Below are positions 1 to 6,449 of a DNA stretch of 6,449 nt, in pieces. This stretch comes from Chitinophagaceae bacterium (GTDB lineage Bacteria > Bacteroidota > Bacteroidia > Chitinophagales > Chitinophagaceae): contig PLEB01000212.1 of assembly GCA_003136915.1 (NCBI GenBank), positions 1 through 6,449 on the forward strand, given 5' to 3'. A program made the translations under genes and the position numbers. The notes beneath the pieces were generated by a model. It was not told the origin of the DNA, did not search any database, and saw only the letters and a program-made list of their open reading frames with translations. Numbering within the stretch: position 1 is the stretch's first letter; each line of letters starts with the position of its first letter.

Positions 1-1907
1 GCATTTTTTTCACTGAGATCGGGATCGCTGAACGAGGCAGGCATACCTGCCGGATTCCTGAGTGTGGAATGATCATACATCGCACCACTGTTCAGCGTAA
101 AAAGCACCCCGTCCAGCGAACCTAGTTTAAATGGATCCATCGTAACGGAGGCCGTCCAGTCGCTCCAACTCGTAGCATCAGCATCCAAAACGGCCTTCTC
201 TGTTGAACCGTCTGCCTTTGTAAGTTGGGAGGAAGGAAATGAATATTCCGCTTTAATATGGAATTGCTTGATTGAGCCGCCGGATAGCAACACAAAGGTC
301 CCGGGATCAGTATTCGATGAATAGCTTTTGAAATTCAGGTTAATGGCGGGCACCTGGAAGTCCTGGCCCAACACGAATAATGCATCTCCGCACATGGGCG
401 ATCCGCTACTGAAACAAACACTTTTTGCCAGGAGGGATAACACATTATTTGCATCCGCCAGCTGCACTACTGCAATGGCATCATAAGCTGCCTGTTGTGG
501 TGTAATGGTCAGGCCGATAACGCCGAGGTTTACTGCGTCGGGTACTCCGATCTGCTTCAGGCCAAAAGGAAGGGGCAAGCCAGCGCCATTTTTTACAGCG
601 TCAATATTATAATTCTTTATTTGATCAATGAAAGCATTATAATTATCTGTCGATACAGATGGTATACCTCCATTGTTGAGAAAGTTGAATCCATTAGACA
701 TAGCGCCTGTAGTGGTTCCTGCTATGGCGATACCATCTTTATTTACAATGATATCCTGAAATGTTATGTCAATCGGAACATTATTGAACAGCACGGTGCC
801 CGTACCCGAAACCGTCGAGCCACTGGGTGGATTAATCGTAGCTATTTTTATGGGCAGCGATGCCATCGTAAAGCTGCCGCCATTCTTTAATGATTGGTTA
901 TTGTTGGTTTTATCGAGTGATGAAATATCGGTCTTGCAGGAGCAACTGAAATTGCCACTTAATACATTTTGTACCGGCCCGGCTACGATGGTTGATACCG
1001 GCGTGGCGGCAACACTTCCGTAGGTAAAAGCAGACATCTGGCTGCGGCCGTTGTTTTCAAAAACTGTTTTTCCATTCAGATCCCGGGCCTGCACCATGAC
1101 TGCATAACGGCTTCCCAAATCGAGTTGGAACGTAGACAGATTGGTGAATTTGAAATTGTTTATTTGTAGGTTCGATTGTTTGAGAAAAATTCCGGCACCG
1201 TATTGAATGGCATTGTTTAAGGATACATTGGGATCTTCATCCGGCACTACTTTAACCATATAGAGGTCATAGACCAGGGCAGCGCCCTGCATATTCCCAA
1301 CCGGTCTGGTCCAGGTCATATTTATATTTTGATTGGGCGTAGCAGTAATGCTCGCGTCCGGCATCGGAGAAAGAATTACCGGGGGTACCACATAACCTAC
1401 ATTATAGGCAAAACAGGATCCCGCGGCCTGCGGATCACTCACCGGCGTATAATTGCCATTCGTATTGCGCGTGTAGGCATAAATACAAAAGGAATAAAAC
1501 CCTTCGGGGATCATTCCAAACTGGAACAGATTGGAATACGCCTGGTTATTCAGGTTGGTTTGCAGGTTGTTGATGTCCAGGTAATTTCCGTCTATCTGGT
1601 TTCCCTGAACGACGATGGTTTGCAAACCTGGCACATGGATCGGCACGTTCGTGAAAACATTGGGTTTGGTTTGGATATACTGGCCGCGGTCGTTTTGAAG
1701 ACTGCCGCGGAGGTAAACATCCATAGGCGACTGGGATTGATTCGTAAATGAAATAACCGGCTTGGTTTTGTAATCGTCAATAAAAGCGGAGTAAGGGGGA
1801 ATCAATTGAACATTGACACGAATGGGGTAAACCTGGCTTCTCGCCACGCCGCAGCACGCAAGGCACAAAGAATAAAAAATTAATTTCCGCAGGATGGGTT
1901 TCATCAT
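1..1907 (-). CDS. Large exported TANFOR/fibronectin-III-like surface protein, C-terminus beyond the window
   Basis: The reading frame is open from the ATG at 1907-1905 to the left edge: 635 codons plus two bases, with no stop, so the gene is cut by the window. An ATG-ATG pair gives two possible starts three bases apart. Residues 1-24 form a signal peptide (MMKPILRKLIF, then a hydrophobic stretch, then VARS) with likely cleavage before Gln25. C18/C19 lack a proper lipobox, so a lipoprotein is unlikely. Residues about 26-172 form a beta-rich domain beginning VYPIRVNVQLIPPYS and ending with a probable C141-C165 disulfide. Residues about 174-300 resemble a fibronectin-III domain (MTWTRP, then GSRYAVMVQARDLNG, then FENNGRSQ). 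This order is what I recall of Bacteroidota TANFOR-type proteins. The rest is Gly/Asn/Thr-rich with Cys pairs at 322/324 and 498/506, and I recognise no enzyme motif. It lies 7 bp after the outer-membrane barrel gene, so the two are probably cotranscribed. Function is unknown; a surface or adhesive role is inferred. Confidence 0.85.
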   Translation of the reverse strand, partial: MMKPILRKLIFYSLCLACCGVARSQVYPIRVNVQLIPPYSAFIDDYKTKPVISFTNQSQSPMDVYLRGSLQNDRGQYIQTKPNVFTNVPIHVPGLQTIVVQGNQIDGNYLDINNLQTNLNNQAYSNLFQFGMIPEGFYSFCIYAYTRNTNGNYTPVSDPQAAGSCFAYNVGYVVPPVILSPMPDASITATPNQNINMTWTRPVGNMQGAALVYDLYMVKVVPDEDPNVSLNNAIQYGAGIFLKQSNLQINNFKFTNLSTFQLDLGSRYAVMVQARDLNGKTVFENNGRSQMSAFTYGSVAATPVSTIVAGPVQNVLSGNFSCSCKTDISSLDKTNNNQSLKNGGSFTMASLPIKIATINPPSGSTVSGTGTVLFNNVPIDITFQDIIVNKDGIAIAGTTTGAMSNGFNFLNNGGIPSVSTDNYNAFIDQIKNYNIDAVKNGAGLPLPFGLKQIGVPDAVNLGVIGLTITPQQAAYDAIAVVQLADANNVLSLLAKSVCFSSGSPMCGDALFVLGQDFQVPAINLNFKSYSSNTDPGTFVLLSGGSIKQFHIKAEYSFPSSQLTKADGSTEKAVLDADATSWSDWTASVTMDPFKLGSLDGVLFTLNSGAMYDHSTLRNPAGMPASFSDPDLSEKN

Positions 1908-1914
1908 TGTTATT

Positions 1915-3657
1915 TTAGAACGTTACATTATACCTTGTTGAAAACATGAGTTGGCGGCTGGACGAATTTGCCGTACTATTATTCTTCATATCTGTATAGT
2001 TGAGGGTTAATTGTAAAGCTTGTTTACTGCGGAGAACAAATCCGACAGAAGGATTCAGGGATATTGTTGTGCCCGTTGAACTATGGTTAAGGGAACTTGC
2101 GAAATAGCCTCCGAACAGGGAGAGGTTCACGGATTTTATCCATGATTTCTGATCCTTCTCCTTGTTATGGACAATATTTTTGCTAATTCCCAGGTTGTAA
2201 CCCAGGGTGGCTGTTGTATTTCCGGTTAGAATAGTATTAAAATAATTCAGCGTGTTGGTGATATTGAAATTCGATTTGGGAAAAATCAGGGAATAAATCA
2301 GGCTGCTCATAGTGGAAGTAAAATCTTCATCACTTTGAGCGGCGTTATTATTATGTAAAAGCTGAAAATCAGACTGCAGACTGAAAGAGTGCTGGACATT
2401 TTCTCCATTTATAAAAACATGGGGAGACACGGAGATGGATTGGTTTACTTCACTGATGCGAACGGAATCATAACGGATAATGGATGAAGGATTTGTGAAC
2501 TGCGGAATAATCTGCTCCGAAATGCCATAATTGGAATAATTAATATCTACACCAAAACCGGAGGAAGGGGAAATATTCAAGCCAATATTTCCGATGGTGC
2601 GCTTGGAACTGTTGACGGCTGTCTTGGCCAGGTTGTTGTCCTGAAACCCGATACTGGATTGAACATGCAATTTATTTTTCAAAAAACTGTAATTGAACCC
2701 GACGGTATATTGCTCAATGTCCGTTTGCATATAAAAGGCTCCCATAGACTGATAGTTGGGATCCACGCGCCTGTATTTTAAATTGAAATTACCCGACTTG
2801 ACCTGATAGTTCATGCTGGCTTCGCCGGCAAACGCAATACGGGAACTGGTAACAGGGGTAAATGCGGCCAGTTTTGTCAGGCTATTGCCGGTGATCAGGG
2901 AATCACTGTTGAGATTACCAGTGAAATAACTCGCCGCTGCTTCTGCCTTGAAAACGAGGGAATTCAAAAGCGTGACCTGTCCGTTTACGCCCGCTACCTG
3001 ATTGGCGGCGGGTTTTGCCTGGACTGAATCCGCCAGGAGTTTGGGAATGGAATTACTGTCGTCCTTTGCCTGCAAATAGGAGAATTCAAGGAAATTGGCC
3101 GATGAACCGTATCCAAGTTTTGCTGCAAATCCCGTTCTTTTGTATAGTGGGGTATTATTGTTTAAATTATTGTACAGGGAAATATCCGTTACTGCATCAT
3201 TGAACTTTCCATAAATGAAAGCTGCCCTGAATTTGCCTGGAGTAAGTTCAAATCCAGCTCCGAATATTTGCTGGCCGCTTAGCGTAAACTGCGAAAAATT
3301 CAACGAACGCCAACCGAGGTCCAGCTTAATCCATTTGTAGCTGGGGCTCAATCCAAAACGGTTAAATGGTGTATTGAAACTTTTATTCTGACTGGCTATC
3401 ATGATGTTTATTGGAATTGCATAACCGTAAATAGACAGGACAGGATTGGCTTGCAGAAAATAAGACGGATTGCTTCCAAATGATGTTGAAGATGAGGAAT
3501 CTCCGGATTTAGGGAAACTGGAATAATAGTTCAAACCTGCGGAAATATTACCATGAAACGCGATAGGTACATTTTTTTTGAGATTTTGGACGTCCTGCCC
3601 TTTCGCAAGTCCAATGCTGGACAAATAAAAAGCAATAAAATAGATTGCTTTTTTCAT
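1915..3657 (-). CDS. Outer-membrane beta-barrel protein, 580 residues, function unknown
   Basis: The N-terminus MKKAIYFIAFYLSSIGLAKG is a Sec signal peptide with likely cleavage before Gln21. The mature protein is rich in Ser, Asn, Gly and aromatics, has no internal hydrophobic helices, and shows repeated short alternating polar/apolar stretches typical of transmembrane beta strands (for example YTVGFNYSFLKNKLHVQSSIGF, about residues 316-337). It ends in RYNVTF, and a terminal Phe is the usual outer-membrane protein signature for the Bam insertion machinery. I see no TonB box, plug domain, OmpA-type peptidoglycan-binding domain or PorP/SprF resemblance. At 580 residues it exceeds small OmpW/OmpX-like barrels and suggests a mid-sized barrel with long loops. 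It is the first gene of the minus-strand pair; the large TANFOR-like gene starts 7 bp after its TAA. It may anchor, export or display that protein, which is inference from gene order. There is no Shine-Dalgarno sequence before the ATG. The outer-membrane call is firm; the role is not. Confidence 0.88.
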   Translation of the reverse strand: MKKAIYFIAFYLSSIGLAKGQDVQNLKKNVPIAFHGNISAGLNYYSSFPKSGDSSSSTSFGSNPSYFLQANPVLSIYGYAIPINIMIASQNKSFNTPFNRFGLSPSYKWIKLDLGWRSLNFSQFTLSGQQIFGAGFELTPGKFRAAFIYGKFNDAVTDISLYNNLNNNTPLYKRTGFAAKLGYGSSANFLEFSYLQAKDDSNSIPKLLADSVQAKPAANQVAGVNGQVTLLNSLVFKAEAAASYFTGNLNSDSLITGNSLTKLAAFTPVTSSRIAFAGEASMNYQVKSGNFNLKYRRVDPNYQSMGAFYMQTDIEQYTVGFNYSFLKNKLHVQSSIGFQDNNLAKTAVNSSKRTIGNIGLNISPSSGFGVDINYSNYGISEQIIPQFTNPSSIIRYDSVRISEVNQSISVSPHVFINGENVQHSFSLQSDFQLLHNNNAAQSDEDFTSTMSSLIYSLIFPKSNFNITNTLNYFNTILTGNTTATLGYNLGISKNIVHNKEKDQKSWIKSVNLSLFGGYFASSLNHSSTGTTISLNPSVGFVLRSKQALQLTLNYTDMKNNSTANSSSRQLMFSTRYNVTF

Positions 3658-3924
3658 GATGATTGTTTGGTTATTTGATCAGTAATGCGTCAGAATAAAT
3701 CGGGTCAGTTAATCCGGCAAAGATGTGCTTATATGGAAAAGCAGTTCGGGAAAACTCGACGAACATCTTTTTTAAATCGTCCAACAATGCAGACGGGAGA
3801 ATTATGGCAGAAAAGAGCTGAGTTATCAAGAATGACAAACAAAATAATTTACTTTTAATAAGTGATGGCGTGACAAAAACTTTTCTTAATTGTAAGGAAT
3901 ATAGTATAATACAAACTCTTCAAT
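3658..3924. promoter_or_regulatory. Divergent intergenic region holding the promoters of both operons
   Basis: This 267-bp AT-rich spacer separates two genes read away from each other, so promoters for both directions must lie here. For the leftward operon, CATCTTTG on the minus strand (3725-3718) fits the Bacteroidota -7 element TAnnTTTG at all but one defined base, but I see no good -33 TTTG at the right distance. For the rightward operon, TACTTTTA (3850-3857) is a weaker -7 candidate, also without a clear -33. A spaced inverted repeat, GTTCG (3744-3748) and CGAAC (3760-3764), and two copies of TGACAAA 38 bp apart (3833 and 3871) are possible but unproven protein-binding sites. No terminator hairpin, small ORF or RNA gene is apparent. 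That promoters lie here is nearly certain from the layout; the individual boxes are low confidence. Confidence 0.45.
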
Positions 3925-4857
3925 ATGAATAAAAAATTAATATTTACGATTGCTTTACTATCAGGTATTTTCTCCGCGCGGGCCCAGCGCATAGGTTCAA
4001 CACCGGAATACATTATAACTTTAACCGCAGATTGGAAGGGTGAACGCTTTCCTGACGGGAGACCGAAAGTTCCTGACGCGATACTCGAGAGATTAAAAAA
4101 CGTATCCATGGAAGATGCCTGGGGCGTACTCCGAAATAAAGGGTACCAGAATCAGTATGAAGGCGACTGGACAGTCATTCAGCCTGACAGTGTGATGACC
4201 GGAAGGGTGGTTACAGCTCAATACCTGCCCTCAAGACCGGACCTGATCAAAGTGGTAAAGGAAGAAGGTAAGACAGAAAACCGCGCGCAGCAGGGAGGAA
4301 CGAATTCCTGGCCGATTGATATTTTAGTTCCCGGAGATGTATACGTGGCCGACGGTTATGGAAAAATTGCAGATGGAACGCTGATCGGTGATAATCTGGG
4401 TAATTCTATTTATGCAAAATCACTCAGGGGTGTTATCTTCTACGGCTCCGTCAGAGACATGGCAGGTCTTTCAGAAATTAAAGGTTTTAATGGTTGGATA
4501 AAAGGTTCGGATCCCTCCTATATCCAGCAAATGATGCTCACAACCATTAATGCTCCGATCCGCATCGGCCGGGCAGTGGTATTACCCGGCGATGTAGTGC
4601 TTGCAAATAAATACGGTACCATTTTTATTCCAGCCGCTTTGGTCGAGGAACTGGTGCTTACTTCTGAAGTCACTGCATTGCGGGATGAATTCGGACATCA
4701 GCGTTTGCGCGAGAAAAAATATCTGGCCGGTCAGATTGATAGCCAGTGGTCCGAAGAGATCAAAAAAGATTTTCTGGACTGGCTAAAAAACTATCCGGGT
4801 AAACTGCCCATGACCAAAACGGAATTGGATAATTACCTGAAGGAACGCAATTACTAA
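3925..4857 (+). CDS. Sec-exported long-form RraA-family protein, putative class II pyruvate aldolase/decarboxylase
   Basis: Residues 1-20 (MNKKLIFTIALLSGIFSARA) are a Sec signal peptide with cleavage expected before Gln21, so the enzyme should act in the periplasm. The RraA/HMG-aldolase fold covers roughly residues 90-250. GDNL (155-158) and SVRD (175-178) give an exact D156-X20-R177-D178 spacing, the metal- and pyruvate-enolate-binding motif of 4-hydroxy-4-methyl-2-oxoglutarate aldolases and related oxaloacetate decarboxylases. The downstream LPGDVVLANKYGTIFIP (220-236) is also typical. At 310 residues it is far longer than E. coli RraA (about 160) or HMG aldolase (about 230). The extra length is an N-terminal region with GERFPDGRPKVP and EDAWGVLR, plus a charged helical C-terminal tail. 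Regulation of RNase E is implausible for an exported protein, so the usual RraA label would mislead. It is 50 bp upstream of an MR/MLE enzyme that could make its 2-keto substrate. It starts at the only sensible ATG, without a Shine-Dalgarno sequence. The family is confident; the substrate is unknown. Confidence 0.91.
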   Translation: MNKKLIFTIALLSGIFSARAQRIGSTPEYIITLTADWKGERFPDGRPKVPDAILERLKNVSMEDAWGVLRNKGYQNQYEGDWTVIQPDSVMTGRVVTAQYLPSRPDLIKVVKEEGKTENRAQQGGTNSWPIDILVPGDVYVADGYGKIADGTLIGDNLGNSIYAKSLRGVIFYGSVRDMAGLSEIKGFNGWIKGSDPSYIQQMMLTTINAPIRIGRAVVLPGDVVLANKYGTIFIPAALVEELVLTSEVTALRDEFGHQRLREKKYLAGQIDSQWSEEIKKDFLDWLKNYPGKLPMTKTELDNYLKERNY

Positions 4858-4907
4858 AAGTAGAGAGATTAAGAATCATTTCTTACCACCATTAAAAATT
4901 CATCAGT

Positions 4908-6407
4908 ATGAATCCTATTTTAAGGAAAATAATAGAAGACAACAGGCAGAGGGAAAAAGCAGAGGCGGATGCAAATATTAAAGAGATGGATAATCCTTCC
5001 ACGGGTAGCAACCGCCGCAACTTCCTGAAGAAAACGGCTCTCGGGGGAATATCCCTGACCGGATTGATTGGCTTATCCTTTGAGGATGCCATAGCGCAGA
5101 CAACTACAAAGGTCAGCCGGACTTCAAGTCCCTCTGATTTGAAGATTACGGATATGCGCTATGCTTTAACCACAGTACTTGGTGGTACGGCCATTATCCG
5201 CATTGATACCAACCAGGGAATTTACGGACTGGGTGAAGTGCGGGACGGAGCAGATCCGCGCTATGCTTTGATGCTTAAAAGCCGCATACTCGGACAAAAT
5301 CCCTGCAACGTGGAAATGATTTTTAAATCGATCAAACAATTTGGTGGCCCCGCCCGCCAGGCAGGCGGCGTGTGCGGAGTGGAAATAGCGCTTTGGGATT
5401 TATGCGGCAAGGCTTACAACGTTCCTGCCTGGCAACTATTGGGAGGAAGGTATCGTGATAAAATAAGAATTTACGCAGATACACCTGAAGCCAATTCTCC
5501 CGAAGAACAGCTGAAGCTGATCAAATACCGCACGGAAACCCAGGGATTTACCTGGCTAAAAATGGATGTAGGGATTGAAGAGATTGCGAAAATACCCGGC
5601 ACGCTGGTCAATCCGAAGTTCTGGGAAAATTCAAATGGGGGTCTTCAACAATATGGGAACCTGGACGACCCAATGTCCTATGGAAGTGCCCGTCACCCGT
5701 TCACCCAAATACAAATTACAGACAAAGGATTAGCCGAATTATCCAGGATCGTGGAGACCGTGCGAAATATGGTAGGTTATGATATTCCGCTTTCCTCTGA
5801 TCATTTTGGACATTTCGATTTAAACAACGGGATCCGCCTGGGAAAGGCGTTTGAGAAATTCAGGTTAGCCTGGATGGAAGATATTATATCCTGGGAATTT
5901 CCGGAGCAATGGAAAATGATAACGGATGCGATAGAAACACCGACTAATACCGGGGAAGATATTTACCTTCTGAAAAACTTCAAACCCCTGATCGATATTC
6001 ATGCAACGGACATCGTTCATCCTGATCTGGTCAGTTCCGGAGGACTTCTGGAAACCAAGCGGATTGGTGATTACGCAGAGGAACATGGTGTAGCGATGGC
6101 CATGCACCAGGCTGGCACCCCGGTTTCATTTATGGCCAACGTGCATTGTGCAGCAGCTACGCAGAATTTTTTAGCATTGGAGCATCATTCCATAGATCTG
6201 CCCTGGTGGGAAGGGTTGGTAAAAACGACAGACGGGAGAGAATTGATAACCAAAGGTTTTGCCAACCTGCCTCTTTCCGCACCGGGCCTCGGCATTGAAC
6301 TAAACGAAGAAGAAGTGAAAAAGCATTTGAGCGGGAAGGATAAAAGTTTCTTTGCTCCGACGGACGAATGGAACGAAAGGCGTTCACATGACAGAACTTT
6401 TAGTTAA
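4908..6407 (+). CDS. Tat-exported mandelate racemase/muconate lactonizing family enzyme, putative acid-sugar dehydratase
   Basis: This is an enolase-superfamily enzyme. SNRRNFLKK (34-42) followed by a hydrophobic stretch and AIA (61-63) is a twin-arginine signal, cleaved probably before Gln64. The N-terminal capping domain covers about 78-185 (GIYGLGEVRDG; GVEIALWDLCGKAYNVPAWQLLGG), then the TIM barrel. Likely catalytic residues are K218-x-D220 on the second strand, metal ligands D298, E324 (WMED) and E350 (TGED), the D373-H400 dyad at the same 27-residue spacing as in mandelate racemase, and E424 (LEHH). The sequence DHFGHFD around the first ligand differs from the DxH of galactonate and mannonate dehydratases and suggests a separate, uncharacterised clade. 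The family abstracts a proton alpha to a carboxylate with Mg2+; dehydration of a sugar acid is the likeliest reaction, racemisation or cycloisomerisation being alternatives. The first ATG leaves 35 residues before the RR; ATG 4986 (Met27) would give a conventional Tat leader. It follows the RraA-like gene by 50 bp and overlaps the next gene. Confidence 0.93.
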   Translation: MNPILRKIIEDNRQREKAEADANIKEMDNPSTGSNRRNFLKKTALGGISLTGLIGLSFEDAIAQTTTKVSRTSSPSDLKITDMRYALTTVLGGTAIIRIDTNQGIYGLGEVRDGADPRYALMLKSRILGQNPCNVEMIFKSIKQFGGPARQAGGVCGVEIALWDLCGKAYNVPAWQLLGGRYRDKIRIYADTPEANSPEEQLKLIKYRTETQGFTWLKMDVGIEEIAKIPGTLVNPKFWENSNGGLQQYGNLDDPMSYGSARHPFTQIQITDKGLAELSRIVETVRNMVGYDIPLSSDHFGHFDLNNGIRLGKAFEKFRLAWMEDIISWEFPEQWKMITDAIETPTNTGEDIYLLKNFKPLIDIHATDIVHPDLVSSGGLLETKRIGDYAEEHGVAMAMHQAGTPVSFMANVHCAAATQNFLALEHHSIDLPWWEGLVKTTDGRELITKGFANLPLSAPGLGIELNEEEVKKHLSGKDKSFFAPTDEWNERRSHDRTFS

Positions 6408-6449
6408 TGAAGAAAGAGATTATTTTCATAGGCACGGTCATTTTATTTG
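6407..6449 (+). CDS. Start of a third operon gene with an apparent signal peptide, cut by the window
   Basis: An ATG at 6407-6409 shares its A with the TAA stop of the MR/MLE gene (TAATG), a classic translational-coupling overlap. The 14 visible codons read MKKEIIFIGTVILF: a charged start followed by a hydrophobic run, as in a Sec signal peptide or an N-terminal membrane anchor. The next base is the last in the window, so nothing can be said about the mature protein. The overlap and the export-like start suggest a further extracytoplasmic component of the same operon. The alternative is a chance reading frame, which is unlikely given the tight junction and the well-formed leader. Confidence 0.65.
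   Translation, partial: MKKEIIFIGTVILF

Noticed and set aside
495..1751. Plus-strand open frames at 495-890, 766-1023 and 1329-1751
   Set aside because: They lie wholly opposite the uninterrupted 635-codon minus-strand gene, have low-complexity or Arg/His-rich translations, and show no domain or leader.
1847..1907. Lipoprotein signal in the large TANFOR-like protein (CLACCG)
   Set aside because: Neither Cys18 (Cys at -3) nor Cys19 (Cys at -1) has an acceptable lipobox, while VARS|Q is a good signal peptidase I site.
1915..3657. TonB-dependent receptor or SusC-like identity for the 580-residue barrel
   Set aside because: It is too short, has no plug domain or TonB box, and there is no SusD-like partner next to it.
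3905..3910. TATAAT as a sigma-70 -10 box for the rightward operon
   Set aside because: It is only 14 bp before the ATG, has no -35 at a workable spacing (GTGACA at 3870 is 29 bp away), and Bacteroidota use a different primary consensus. In AT-rich DNA this match is likely chance.
3855..4109. Minus-strand open frame of 84 codons across the start of the RraA-like gene
   Set aside because: It overlaps the well-supported signal peptide and N-terminal region of that gene on the other strand and has no recognisable feature.
4870..4885. Hairpin TAAGAA-TCAT-TTCTTA between the RraA-like and MR/MLE genes as a terminator
   Set aside because: The stem is six AT-rich pairs with no following T-tract, so it is too weak for an intrinsic terminator, and the genes look like one operon.

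Overview
The window reads as a chromosomal segment from a member of the Bacteroidota, perhaps Chitinophagaceae or a relative. This rests on four things: exported proteins whose predicted signal-peptide cleavage sites all leave Gln as the first mature residue; genes without Shine-Dalgarno sequences before their starts; an outer-membrane barrel protein ending in Phe; and a large secreted protein resembling the TANFOR/fibronectin-III proteins of that phylum. There is no rRNA, tRNA, CRISPR array, insertion sequence or phage gene. Coding density is high and the layout is two divergent operons around one intergenic region.

Left half (minus strand, 3657 down to 1). A 580-residue outer-membrane beta-barrel protein (1915-3657) is followed after 7 bp by a large exported multidomain protein. 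That protein starts at 1907 and runs off the left edge with 635 codons visible and no stop. The pair looks like one transcription unit for a cell-surface module. Its biochemical role is unknown; a barrel partnered with a large Ig/Fn3-like surface protein is the simplest reading.

Centre (3658-3924). This 267-bp AT-rich divergent spacer must hold the promoters of both operons. Only weak matches to Bacteroidota promoter elements can be seen.

Right half (plus strand, 3925-6449). A Sec-exported long-form RraA-family protein (3925-4857) carries the D-X20-R-D motif of class II pyruvate aldolases. After 50 bp comes a Tat-exported enolase-superfamily enzyme of the mandelate racemase/muconate lactonizing (MR/MLE) type with intact metal ligands and an Asp-His dyad (4908-6407). 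Its stop overlaps by one base (TAATG) the start of a third gene, of which 14 codons of an apparent signal peptide are visible. Taken together this looks like an extracytoplasmic acid-sugar pathway: the MR/MLE enzyme would dehydrate a sugar acid to a 2-keto-3-deoxy acid, and the RraA-like protein would cleave or decarboxylate that product. The individual families are well supported; the substrate and the pathway are inference.
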